This document shows positions 45,026-55,956 of a DNA stretch of 64,000 bases, piece after piece. A program made the position numbers and the translations under genes. The notes below the pieces were generated by a model. That model ran no database searches, was not told the DNA's origin, and worked only from the letters and a program-made list of their open reading frames with translations. Origin of the DNA: Amylostereum areolatum. Lineage: Eukaryota; Basidiomycota; Agaricomycetes; Russulales; Stereaceae. Position 1 is the stretch's first letter; each line of letters opens with the position of its first letter. The stretch is from positions 930,001 through 994,000 of the forward strand of contig SAXG01000011.1 in assembly GCA_012932865.1 (NCBI GenBank). Reading direction: 5' to 3'.

Positions 45026-45483
45026 TGTCAGCAACGACTAGTGCGACAGCACCAAGTTACGACACAGCTGACTAGAAGATGAGGACGACGGAGGGGAGCC
45101 GATCAGACACGGCGACAGACAAGGGAAAGCAAGCAAAGTCGGTAGAATTGACTAGCTCGAGATAGGGACCATGTACAGCGAGAGGGAGCCTTATATACAT
45201 GAGAGGAGAGAGACTTAGGTAAGCAACCAATACACGGCGATCAGTAAGCAGACCAAGTATAAGTAAGCAGTCGTATGTAAAAGAGCACAGCATGAGTCAG
45301 TATTGTACAGCATGAGTCAGGGGAAAGGAGTCAGACCCGGGCCGAGATGAGTCACGTGGGCCCGGGTGGGATATAGATGAACCGGGTCCGGGCCGAAGTG
45401 GAGCCGGGCTGGTGATAAGCCAATACGTCCTAAAGCGTGTAACCGATGTAAAGTAAAAAGAAAATTATAGACCGTTCATGACA
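45026..45483 (-). repeat. LTR 5 (family 1), 5' LTR of element B
   Basis: 458 bp, TATATAA on the minus strand at 45191-45197. It lies 98 bp past the stop codon of the adjacent FunK1-type gene (45582), so element B inserted just downstream of that gene. Confidence 0.9.
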
Positions 45484-45581
45484 AAGTGGCGGAGAGAGTG
45501 TTCTGGTCGTCGGTCTCGTGGCTCGAGTGGTCTTCAGATTGGGACTTTGCGCTTGATAAGCACCTGATCAAGCTAGTTTCC

Positions 45582-46546
45582 TTAAGAAAGCTGGTCCTCG
45601 GCCTTGTCGGTGGAGGGCCATCTGGCAAGGGCGAGGTTTTCCTCGAAGATTTTCTTGATAGCTTCACAAGTCGATGTAGCCTCCTCGGCCTGGGTCCTCG
45701 TTTCTGCTTGGGCAGGTGCAAGACGCCTTCCGCGCGGATATAGAGGCAGAAAGAGGTCGCGCAAAGATTTCAAGATGTTCTGGAGAGGTACGGGAAGAGC
45801 GGAATCCACGGCATCGTCCCGGTCGAACTTGCGCCTATCAAGGAAGGCTAACTTTCCGTTGCCGCCCATTTTGTTTACCTTCACCACATCAAAGATGTCG
45901 TGTACGAGCTCTTGCAATACGGGTCCTTTTACACATGTTGGGCGATAACGCAGGACGTTGTATAGCAGCGTCCAAAGGAAGGATTCGAAGTCGTCTCGGG
46001 ATTCTTGATTTTCCTTGCGCTTCAAAAGGAGGGCCACAGACATCGACTGCCATGCTCCCTATCATAGATTCAAGCTCAATGAGTGACCCCGAATCATGGG
46101 ACAGGATACCAAGAAACACACCGTTCTCCATAACCGACGAGCACCCAGCGTATCCCAGTCTACCAAAAAGGAGCCACCAGCGTCGTGAATAGCATGCATC
46201 TTCGATTTGTCGGCTTCGATGGAAGAGCTCGATCCGCGCTCTACTTGGCGTTCGCACTCTACTTGGCCGTGGGCAACAGCGACGTTGACGAGAGATAACG
46301 CGTCTATGCCGTGCGTGTCGGCTCGATGCTGGACAGTGTCGATCGGATGGAGTCAGACGGTGGATAACAACCCATAACGAATGTAATTACGAGTACAGTG
46401 TTGCATCTCCTTGCGCTTGTGCACGCAGTTTCGTCCATGCCGCCAGGATGAAATGTTGATTCGCTGAACAGGTCCAGTGTGTTTGACGATGGCAAGTTGG
46501 TCAAAGATATTTTGCGCGTGAGAGGGCCTCTGTTTTTGTGTTTCAT
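45582..46546 (-). CDS. Short FunK1-family kinase-like protein, paralogue 1
   Basis: Exons 46546-46391, 46328-46122 and 46058-45582 give 279 residues with an uninterrupted frame. FunK1 proteins are a fungal kinase-like family expanded in mushrooms. This gene keeps only the C-terminal lobe: VLHRAD at the expected catalytic loop, FLVDWDTLGARR at the DFG-like position, then the diagnostic GAWQSMSVALLLK, DDFESFLWTLLYNVLRYRP block. The usual N-lobe and the HRDxSxGN loop are missing; here the loop reads HRADTHGID followed by about 40 extra residues. A paralogue at 49373-50337 has the same three-exon structure and length. It may be a pseudokinase or a decaying copy. Element B inserted 98 bp beyond its stop. 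Confidence 0.6.
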
Positions 46547-46916
46547 TTCTTTGACGGTGCTTGAAGCTTGTTTGCAAGGGCACTTCTGAGGGGAGAGTAT
46601 CAGAGTTGGAGGAGAGGATGTGGTAGTACAAGTTGTACAAGTTGTACTTGAGTTGCCGATGGGTGCGTTCAAGAATTACATAATCCCGACGCTGCCCCGA
46701 TAAGGGGCGGCGGGACAATGACTAATCCCGACGCGCGAGCTTTCTTGAACTCGTCCGAGTCGCCCCTCTCGACATTCTCAATCCCTTTCCTCCGCAACCT
46801 CATAACGAGTCGACCAAAAAGTCTGAAATATGATGATATCCCTCTTGCAACCCGACCCCTTTTATACACGAATTAGCTACCTCATTCACAAGAACGTCCA
46901 TCATCGGGGCTTTACG

Positions 46917-47336
46917 CTAGAACGATGAACACGCCTCCCATCCTCCTCGGGTCTTGATCCCACCCATCCACAAAGTGACGAATATGATCGGCTTCCTCGG
47001 CCCCGTTCCACCAAGCTCAAGCTGTTTCCATCCAATGTCCATGCATCCTCGAGTCGATGCCATCGTCCAAGCCAGCTTCGCGGGTTGCTTTTTAGGTTTG
47101 AGCTCAGGCGAGTGCAACATGGCGTCGATCTCGTGCGTTGAATCTTCCCTCTTTCGACCGACATAAAGCTCATCGCGTATATGGACAGAGTGTGCGCGCC
47201 ACGAGGCCGATGCGCTCGTTGAGCTGGGAAAGATGTGGGCGGCCACGACCGCCACGACGCCGAGCAGCATCTCATTTATCAAAGGGTCCATTTGGAATTT
47301 GGCCACCATCGCGGATCGCGCCCTCTTCCGTCCCAT
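46917..47336 (-). CDS. Hypothetical 139-residue ORF
   Basis: An uninterrupted minus-strand frame starts MGRKRARSAMVAKFQMDPL and ends WMGGIKTRGGWEACSSF. A TATA-like box is not evident and I recognise no domain. The composition is compatible with a real or degraded protein. It lies between a FunK1-type gene and an O-methyltransferase remnant. Confidence 0.3.
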   Translation of the reverse strand: MGRKRARSAMVAKFQMDPLINEMLLGVVAVVAAHIFPSSTSASASWRAHSVHIRDELYVGRKREDSTHEIDAMLHSPELKPKKQPAKLAWTMASTRGCMDIGWKQLELGGTGPRKPIIFVTLWMGGIKTRGGWEACSSF

Positions 47337-47603
47337 TTAGGGCATACACCTTCCCCATGCGACCGAGGCGTGACAGAAGCCGAGGCAGGCGCGAAGAACA
47401 TGGCATGGAGATGACAGGGCAATCTGGCCCGATTCGCGCGCGTCGCCGCCGCGTCGGTCGTCGTGCCGAACGTCGAGCGTGCGCTGTCACCCCCGTCGTC
47501 CGATTCGAGCGCGCGATGGCCATCCAGTAGCGTTTCATTACATGGACGATGGCCATCACGAACGTTCGCGCCCCCCTCGTCCCCGCCCTCCCCGCCTCCC
47601 ACC

Positions 47604-48702
47604 ATGACCTTCGCCGTCCTCCGCGCGCTCCACGCCATCGTCGGCGAGGCTCTCGACGACATCCAGGCCATCTACGCGGCTGCCCCGGTGGACCTCGACC
47701 CCGACCCCGACACTCCTTCCTCCTCCTCCACCTCCTTCCCTCTCCCTCCTCCCCACCTCTCCTTCTCCCCTCCCACAGACCCCGACCTCGCCTCTCACCC
47801 CCGTCAATCACAATCCCAAAGGAAGAGCGCAGGATCCACCAACGAACCGGCCGGCCTCGACTTCCCCGCCCTCGACGATCCAGGCGATCCCCACGCCCCC
47901 GCCGAGCTCCTCACTGCCCATCCAGACGTCGCCAACGCCATCTCCCGCATCGTCTCTGCCGCAGGACACATGGCCGCCGTCGTGCGCGCCCCCTTTCTGA
48001 CGCTCTGCGACGCGGGCATGGGCGTGCGTCTCCCCTTTTCACTTTGCGTTACAAGAGCCCGCTGACGGTCTACTTTCTCGACGCAGTACCATCTCCCGTC
48101 GTGTCTGCGCTTCCTCGAAACGGCTCACATCCCGGAGCTGTTGCGCGAGGCGGGCACCGGCGGACTGCACGCGCGCGAGATCTCAGCGCGCATCGGCGTT
48201 GAAAGCGTCAAAACGAGTACGTGCGCGCATACATCTACACCCTCCTTCCTTCTTCTAACCCCTCCCCTTTTTTCGTGCCGCCAAACAGGCCACATTCTAC
48301 GCCACCTCGCGACGCACCATCTCCTGCGGGAGCTCCGCCCCGATGTCTTTGCGCTCAACCGCATCTCGGGCTTGCTCGACTCTGGCAAGTCCTTCGACGA
48401 ACTCTAAATACAGTACGTTCATGCGCATACATCCACCTTCCCTCTAACTGTTTCTTTTTTTCAGCCCAGAGGACAAGTACGACGGCATCGGAGGCAAGGC
48501 CGTGTTTGTCGCGCTCAAGTGCGTTTTCTTTGTGGTCGCGGACGGGAAGGTGGCGTACAAGCGCCTCGCGGGCGGGGTTGAGTTCGTGGACGAGATTCCG
48601 AAGACGCCCAGCGGGAAGATACTGAGACCGCATTTGCGTGATGCGGCGAGGGCACAAATGAAGGCAGAGAACGCGAGGGGTGTGCTTAAGGCGCGTCTTT
48701 GA
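47604..48702 (+). pseudogene. O-methyltransferase N-terminal half fused to an acyl-CoA ligase tail
   Basis: Exons 47604-48023, 48087-48216, 48289 to about 48412 and 48465-48702. The first three encode the dimerisation and helical region of a fungal SAM-dependent O-methyltransferase (family 2 type): YHLPSCLRFLETAHIPELLR, GLHAREISARIGVES, ILRHLATHHLLRELRPDVFA. A TAA at 48405-48407 follows GKSFDEL where a sense codon is expected. The last exon continues as methyltransferase (PEDKYDGIGGKAVFVALK) and then, in the same frame, becomes the C terminus of a 4-coumarate-CoA-ligase-like enzyme (YKRLAGGVEFVDEIPKTPSG followed by KILR), ending at TGA 48700-48702. The SAM-binding domain and the ligase body are absent, so neither activity is possible. 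Confidence 0.75.
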
Positions 48703-49372
48703 TCATGACGACGCTAGACTGGGGACGTATTGGAAGTGCTCCGTCATTACTCCGTATAGTGATTTATATTGTGTGTACCTATACCTGGGCATGTCTCACC
48801 CCCCATCCGTGGAGCCGCAAATAAAATGGGATTGCAGACCGTAAAGTTGTCGTGCTGGATCGTGTTGGAATATATGCGTATGGAATCGGCGTGCGGGTTG
48901 AGGATACTTAATGTGTTGATGTTCGATTGCCGTGCCGACGACTGAAGCTTCAAGAGTGCAATACATATCGCCTACTTATTCAATGGTATTGAGACATAAA
49001 AGAAAAGACGAGTGTAACACAAAGGAGGAGAAAGCGAATTGCAATCAAGAGTGACGACACATGCCGGAATCAAGACAGCTCTCCTTCTCAACCTCCTCCG
49101 TCACCGACACCAGTGGCGAAGATGTGGAGCGGGGACCGGGTTTACGCTTTTTGCTGGTCTTCGGTTTCTCGTTCTTCTTCGCCGCCGCTGGGACTACATT
49201 CGCTTCAACGCTCGTGCGTCCTCGACTTCGACTTCTTCGTGGCTGCACTTGGTCCCAAGACGGCGGAGGCGACAGAGGTCTCGGATGCGGCCGGAGCGGC
49301 TGGTGGGGCTGTGGTGGAAGAGTTCATAGAGGCAAGGGAGTTGAGATATCGCGGATTGTCTGTGGACGGAGG
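48703..49372. other. Intergenic; contains out-of-gene FunK1 tail sequence at 49045-49370
   Basis: On the minus strand 49370-49045 reads pieces related to the disordered C-terminal tail of the full-length FunK1 gene (SEANV, PRSTSSPLVSVTEEVEKES), beyond the stop of paralogue 2. Paralogue 2 has therefore lost its tail by an earlier stop, or the tail is joined by splicing I did not resolve. 48703-49040 shows nothing. Confidence 0.5.
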
Positions 49373-50337
49373 TTAGTTTGCGTGAGGAAGCTGGTCCTCC
49401 GCCTTGTCGTTCTCGGGCCACTGTTCGCGAGGGGTCAGGTTGTCTTCGAAGATGTTCTCGATGGCTTTTGAATCCGACGTGAGGGTCTCCGCCTCGATCA
49501 ATGCTTTCAAGTCGACAGCACTTAAATCCTCGCGATCACGGGTGGAGTAAAGTGGCCTGAAGAGGTCGCGCAGTGCTTCCAATACGTTCCTGAGCGGAAT
49601 GGGAAGTTTGGACGCCTTGATTTCTTTATACCCGAACTGGCGTGAATCAAAGAATTGCACTTTCCGGTCGCCGCCCTTCTTGCTGACATCCACGTCGTCA
49701 AATATCCTGTGCACGAGACTTTGTAGCTCAGGTCCTTTGACACATGTTGGACGATAGCGGAGGACATTGTAGAGCAGCGTCCAAAGGAAGGACTCGAAGT
49801 CGTCTCGAGATTCTTGATTTTCCTTGAGCTTCCAAAGAAGGGCCACGGACATCGACTGCCATGCACCCTATCATGAAGTCAAACGGATGAGCGTTCCAGG
49901 ATCATGAGACAAGATACCAAGAAAACGCACAGTTTTCCTTGCCCGACGAGCACCCAGCGTATCCCAGTCTACCAAAAAGGAGCCACCAGCGTCGTGGATA
50001 GCATGCATACTCGATCTGTCGGCCTCGATGGAAGAGTTTGCTTCGCGCTCTACCTGGCCGTGAGCGATAGTGACGTCGACGCGAGACGACGGGTCATTAC
50101 TGTGGGCCGCGTCGGCTCGATGCTGAAGAGTGTCATTCGGATTGAGTCAGACGACGTATAAAATCCCATAACGAACATACTTACGAGTACAGCGTTGCAT
50201 CCCATTGTCGTTGGACACGCAATTTCGTCCGCGTCGGGATGAAATGTCGATTCGCCAAACGTGTCTGAGTTTGACAATGGCCCCAAGTTCGTCAGAGATG
50301 GTTTGCGCGGGAGAGGACCTCTAGTTTTGTGTTTCAT
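49373..50337 (-). CDS. Short FunK1-family kinase-like protein, paralogue 2
   Basis: Exons 50337-50185, 50122-49931 and 49867-49373 give 279 residues, the same architecture as the gene at 45582-46546. It starts MKHKTRGPLPRKPSLTN. The catalytic loop region reads VLHRADAAHSND: compared with HRDISCGN of the full-length gene it has one extra residue after HR, but keeps an Asp and an Asn five residues apart. After about 40 inserted residues comes GGSFLVDWDTLGARR, then GAWQSMSVALLWK and DDFESFLWTLLYNVLRYRP. The N-lobe with the ATP-binding residues is not present. The conserved open frame in two paralogues argues that the short form is, or was recently, under selection. Confidence 0.6.
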
Positions 50338-50501
50338 TTCCTTGACGGTGCTTGATACTGGTTCGCGAAGACCGGTCTGAGGGGAGAGGACAGAATGATG
50401 CCAAAATGATGCGAATGAATATAATGTTGTGGTTGATCGAGGACCGGGACGGCGGGACCGTTGAACGTTCAAATGTTCAAGCTTCAAGCTTCAAGGATTA
50501 C

Positions 50502-53432
50502 TTACCGGACCCGATATAGATGTTCATACGAAGGTGATCGAGTTCGTAAAGGAGATTCCGAAGACGCCCAATGAGAGTGCGAACCCATCTGCGACGAGCT
50601 AATTAATAGATTACATTTCGACGGGAAATGGTCCATTATATGTACTTGAGAGTAAGACGTGATACAGAGTTCCAAAGCACAAATTGAACGATGAACGTAA
50701 GGCACGGGGGAAATGTGGGGGATTCTAGGTAAAACTGACATGAACGGCCAACGAAAGTCAAGCCGGGCCCTCGTCCATCTCGACCTCCTCCTCCACCGAC
50801 GCGAGAGGTGTGCCAGCGAAGGCGTGGCACTTGAGCTACCTGTATTATTGACTGTCTTCTGTTTCTTCCTCTGCACCGGCGGCGGTGGGGCGACGTTCGC
50901 CTCGCTGCTTGTGTTGTCCTCGACTTCGACGTCGTCGTGGCTGCGCTTGGTACCAGAAGCGGCGGAGTCATCGGAGGCAGCCGTAGCGGTGGATGCGACG
51001 GTGGTGAGCGTGCTTTTGTATTGCTGGTTGTTATTGAGCGGAAGCTGGTTTGCTTCAGGAATCTGGTCCTCCGCTTTATCGTTCGAAGGCCATCCGGGAA
51101 GGGCGAGATTTTCTTTGAAGATCTTCTCGATGGCTTCGGAGTTCGACGTGAGGGTCTCCGCCTCGTCCAACGCTGTCTGTTCACCGGCACTCAAATTCGC
51201 GCGATCTTCATAGCAAATGGAGTAGAGCGGCCGGAACAGGTCGCGCAAAGATTCCAAGATGTTCTTGAGCGGGATGGGAAGGTCGGACTCCCTGACTTGT
51301 TTCTTTGCGAACTTGCGATTTTCAAGGAACGCTAACTTTCCGTCGCCGCCCTTTTTGTTTGCCTTCACCACGTCAAAGATGTCGTGTACGAGCTCTTGCA
51401 ATTCGGGTCCCTTGACACATGTTGGGCGATAGCGGAGGACGTTATAGAGCAGCGTCCAAAGAAAGGACTCGAAGTCGTCTCGAGGTTCTTGATTCTTCTT
51501 GAGCCTCAAAAGGAGGGCGACGGACATAAACTGCCATGTTCCCTAGATAGAGATATGGTGAGCTTTCCACGAATGCCAGACCGACAACTAACATGCATAC
51601 CGTTCGCCATGTCCGACGAGCACCCAACAGCAAGCGCATCTTGCGCGAGAGATCCCAATCGATCAAAATGAGCCCGTCCGGCGTGATGAGAATGTTGCCG
51701 CAGCTTATGTCTCGGTGGAGAAGATACGCAAGGACCACGGCTGCTGAATGAGCTACGAAGAAATCAAGTAAGCTATCAAACTGGGGTCAAGAAAAACGCA
51801 GAGACCGACCTATGATCGCGCAGTAGATCGCCTCGCAAAGCTGCTTCGTCGACTCGAACGCCGACAGCGGCTTCCCAATCTTGGAGAGCACGATGCGATA
51901 ATGGACATGGTGGATGATCTTCAGCACACCGTCGTCCCCCGGAGCACGCACAGGCTGAGACCCGCAGATCCACGGGTGCTCCTCGGTCTGGGTGGCGAAA
52001 TCAGGTGTGCGCGTTGCCTGCTTCCGGCCCTTACTCAAGACATCGCCTGCGCACATTATCGGCGAGATATGGGACACCCCGGCATCTTCAAGGTCAGTGT
52101 AGGTGTCGCCCTCCTTCTCGATGCCATCCTCCGCAATCCGCCACGAGTCTTTGAGGAATCCGACGTCGCCGAAGCGCGGCTCCGGCCCTGGCTCCAAGAG
52201 CTCGACAGCGTAATACCCCGACGTTGCCCGCCCGGTCAGAGAGTCTACGTAGGTCTGGTGGCGGGTCGTGACGAACGTGCGCGGCGTCGGCGGTTTCGCG
52301 CCTGCGACCGCATCGCTGCCACTCTGACTGGCGCCGTTGTCCTCCTTGTCCTTCTTGGCCGATGGCTTCTTGTCGTCGAAGACTTGAACCTTCCACATCT
52401 TCTCGTCCTTGTCGGGGACAGTGATGAACCCAGGGTGGTCCTTGTCCCAGTCCTGCAGCTTTGAATGTGCGCCTTTGGCCTCATCCTGAGACGCCACGGA
52501 GACGGTCGGGTCGAGTCCAAGGCCTTCGTCGTCCGCATGGTGCATCCGCCAGAGGAACTCCGTCAGTAGTTGGGTGCCCACACAGTCGAAGAGCTCCGAA
52601 ATAACGCCGCCGCTGCGATCCCATCGGATGAAGCGCGCCTTGCCTTCCAAGAAGACGATCGACAGACAGAAAGTCCGCGGTTGAGCTCGGAAGACCTCCG
52701 TCGCATACGAGATCAACTGGCCTTTGGCATGGACACCTTTTTGTTGCGGCTGGTTGTTGAAGACGTGCTTCATTTTGTCTGCTCCGGGAGGAGGGTCGAT
52801 TGCGATGTCTTCGCTGCGTGGCTTGCGGTCACAGGGTGAGATGATGGTGTCCCAGTCGACCGCCGCCGTCGACGGTGGCTCTAGGTCGCCTGGCCGAAGC
52901 TTGTAGATGCCGATATCCGGACTCCTTGCGAGGTTGGAGCCGTATGCTGTAGACTTGTACCTGTGACTGTCGACGATAGCGATGGAGGAGAATGCACCGC
53001 TGGTAGCGTGGTCTTTCTTCGCTTTGTTGAAGATCTTGACCTAACGAAGGGCGTCAGAGGACTGTCGCCTGAAAGAAACGCACGAGTGAGACTCACCATG
53101 GCTGCCTCCGAACTCATTGATTTCTTCGTCCATGGGATTTTGACGTCGTCTGGTCTGACATTTTTGCAAGGGAGGAACTCGTCGAGAAAGACCTTGGCGG
53201 GAACGGGGCCTGTGATTTGGTTCACCATCTCGCGCCAAAGGTGAGGGTATTGTTCTTCCGCTTTTTGGGCGGGAGCGACGCTGTGCGGAATGCTTCCGGA
53301 TCGTCGGGGGAGGATGGGCGTGGTGTCGAGTGGGGCGCCCGGGGCCGGTTGGGGGTTCGGAGGGGTAGTCGGTCGTTGGGCTTCTGAACCGGAACTTGTG
53401 GCTGGGGACGGTGCAGGAACAGTGGTCGACAT
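50502..53432 (-). CDS. Full-length FunK1-type fungal protein kinase
   Basis: Exons 53432-53097, 53040-51810, 51752-51601 and 51542-50502 give up to 919 residues. An N-terminal Pro/Ser region is followed by FLDEFLPCKN and the conserved GVHAKGQLISYATEVFRAQP and CLSIVFLEGKARFIRWDRSG, which form the FunK1 N-lobe. The catalytic loop is LLHRDISCGNILI and the metal-binding motif LIDWDLSRK. Then come GTWQFMSVALLLR and DDFESFLWTLLYNVLRYRP. The C-terminal tail is low-complexity, with a basic PVQRKKQK patch that may serve as a nuclear signal. The last about 90 codons look non-native: a neighbouring frame encodes ASVEEEVEMDEGPA plus a stop, matching the tail of paralogue 2, so the true end is probably near 50765 and a small frameshift or unnoticed intron is possible. 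Substrates are unknown. Confidence 0.8.
50517..50584 (+). pseudogene. Small acyl-CoA ligase C-terminal remnant
   Basis: The plus strand reads VIEFVKEIPKTPNESANPS before a stop. At the DNA level GAGATTCCGAAGACGCCCA is shared with the ligase tail at 48600. It is too short to be functional. It overlaps the terminal, probably spurious, part of the FunK1 frame. Confidence 0.5.
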
Positions 53433-55956
53433 GGTCAGAGGCTGAGGAGACGATCGAGGGGGGAAAGAGAGGTGCTTACCGAGAGCTGGCTACTGGGGCG
53501 ACTTTATAAGTTCGGCCGGACGAACAATGGACAATGGAAAAGAGGTGAGGGAGACGTGATCACGCACAGTAAGTCACAGTTGAACTTGAAGCGTGTCGAT
53601 CGCCGGTCAAGTTGAACCACAACCGACGCGCCGGCGCGGCACTCCGGCAAGTCCACCCATTTGGAAATTGATCTCGTCACGTCACGCTTCCTCTTTGTTT
53701 CGCCGCTCTTCATGCTGGCCTCATCTTTCGCTCAAAGCTCGATCAAAGCTGGGCAGCATGTCCATTGTGCGTGCCACCTCATATTGTGTCACACTCAACA
53801 ACTGCATGTGCGAGATGCCCATGCGGAAGTCGCCGTGCAACTTGCAAGCCGCCGCGCGGCGGCTCCGGTCTGCACTATCTGATCGTTTGACCGGCTACCG
53901 TCTTGGAATCGATGTATTCATCCATCCCGAATGGTATAGACACCGTAGGCGACTTACCTATTGTTCTCCTCATTAGGATTTTTTTTTCATCCGGGACTAA
54001 ATAATTCGTACGCGCGCAAGTGCACAGGAATCTCGGGAAGTTCCTCCTCTTCTGCGCCCCGCCGTCGTATGTATCATCGCCGGCAACCTGCAGGAATTTT
54101 GGTATGGGGCATGTATGCGCACTGAACCGCACGACGCTCGCCGCCAACTTGCCGCCGCCTTCATATGACACTGTCCCTGCATTGTGCGACAGGAGCCCAC
54201 GGGGAGTCAATTTGACGCGGCCTCACTTGATGGTTCGACGGCGCATTTACTTAGCTCCAAGAGCTGAAAAGAGATGGGGCAGTTGGCGGGTGGCAGGGAG
54301 ATATGAAGTGACTCCACCACTGTCCACCACCCTCTAATGTGCGACGTCCTTCCGGTTTACACAATTACCCCCCGTGCTTTAGGGAGACCTGGCCAGATGG
54401 GTCGATGATTCGAGGGCGCATCTTTTTCTCTTTCCTTCTGTCACGGAGTGAGATATAGTGAGCTGACATTGTGAATCGTCAGGTGATGATCGCGTTTGGC
54501 CTGCGCTGGCGTAGTCGCGACCGGCCCCGCGCATTTGTTTCAGAGGTTCGAACGCCGTCATCCTCACGTTAAGCTCGACACGCCCTGACATGACGACGCC
54601 AGTACCTCCAACACCGCCGCCACATGCCTCTCAACGCCTTGCATGCGGCTGGAGATACATGCCCGACAAAGACCCTCGCGCGCCAAGCCGAACCCACTGC
54701 AACTCCTGCTCACCTCGGCCCCCCGTCGATCCACCCACTGCCGGCATATTGTCTATCACCGTCGTCGTCATTGCCCTGATGCTTGACCCCGGCGGTATCT
54801 ATCTACCAATGGCATCGATCCAGTCGATAGTCGGACGTCAGCTGGGCACCATTCTGGAAGCCTTGGATGCCTCGCCCGGCCATTTTATGGCATCGACGAC
54901 AGATGCATTGCCCCGGCGTTCTAGGGTCGCTTCGCGCTGACGCTCGCCTTGCGGCATGAACGTACGTCAATGGCCATCGCTCGCTCGTTCGGCAAGGATT
55001 CGCGTTCGTCGGTTGAATCCTCCAAGTTTGAAGCGGCGGGCTCACGTTTCTCTGTTACAGGACTTCATTACACCAACCCCATATCCTTGACATGGCTATG
55101 AATGAAGGGAACGAAACAACATCGCGGCCAAGTACTATACGATCGTCAAACCGTCTGCAAACACGCCCAGGCCACCCAGCCCTTCTCCACGCCCACCCCA
55201 CCACAAAGTCCACGCCTTCTTCCGCGCTCTGAAAAGCCGGGGCGGCCCCTTGCCAGCCCTCTCCTGCCCTTCTCTAATCGCCGGCGGCAAATATCTTCCA
55301 ATCAACCTCCTCCGAAGCAGGCGAGCGTTCGGTCGAAAGGTCGGGGACGGTGGCAGGTGACGTCGGGTGCCGGCATTTAATTGTGCGAGGATCCCTTATG
55401 CCTGGCTTCCATGCGTTCGACTCCCTCCACGGCTTGCCCACGACGGCCAGTCTCTATCTCCACCTCCAAGTGCAACATACTTCCTACGGAACTACTGCGT
55501 CTCTGCCACCCCATACCCCGATATTGTCCCAGCAACCGTTGAGGAAACCAACCCGCTCGAAACCGTTCGCCCGAATACAGATGCTTCCAGGCTTGGGGTT
55601 CAACGTTTATCGCCCGCGATCGAAGCCCCTAACCGTCCAACTTTGGCCTCTGGGTCTCCAGCCAAGCGTCTTCGCGATCAACGACGCGAAGTGCTCTACG
55701 CCCGTCGTGGGACCCACTAGAGCTGGGATAGGCAGGTGCGGATCGTGGCCCCATCTGCTCACCGCCCAATGCGCTGGGTCGACTTCCCCAAGCGCTCGGA
55801 CTACTTCCCATCCTGCGATCTTCTTCCTTGCGCCGCGTGCTCGCCCGGGATACGGGCGTCTGGAGAGGGGAGGGGTATAAAGGAGGGGAGTCGTCGCGGG
55901 TCTGGGTTCGCCCCAACTTCCCTTCCGTGCAAAGATCGTCTCGCACCTCTGCTAAG
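53433..55956. other. Intergenic region, no supported gene
   Basis: TATAAA on the minus strand at 53503-53508 lies 71 nt upstream of the FunK1 start and is its likely promoter element. On the plus strand a 116-codon frame at 54590-54940 starts MTTPVPPTPPPHASQRLACG and contains a hydrophobic stretch (ILSITVVVIALML), but no relatives or splice partners are visible. The remainder shows only short frames. Confidence 0.45.
55875..55880 (+). promoter_or_regulatory. TATA box of the ICMT-like gene
   Basis: GTATAAAG at about 55874-55881, 77 nt before the chosen ATG, in a G-rich context. It supports the start at 55957 over an upstream in-frame GTG-opened extension. Confidence 0.55.

Larger units (their letters stand above)
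37943..45483 (-). mobile_element. Ty3/Gypsy chromovirus B, almost complete, minus strand
   Basis: 7,541 bp in the order 5' LTR (45483-45026), primer site, N-terminal Gag region, gag, -1 frameshift heptamer, pol with protease, RT, RNase H, integrase and chromodomain, polypurine tract, 3' LTR (38400-37943). Four lesions are visible: ATG to ATA at the Gag-region start (44554-44552), TAA at 44131-44129, one extra C in a C9 run (43584-43576) and TGA at 41824-41822. Otherwise the reading frames are intact. Flanks do not match (CACTT before the 5' LTR, CGGAG after the 3' LTR), but the 5' flank matches the base after LTR 2. Confidence 0.92.

Noticed and set aside
45026..45483. tRNA-primed LTR element
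   Set aside because: No TGG-type site complementary to a tRNA 3' end lies at the family 1 LTR junction; the self-complementary site fits better.
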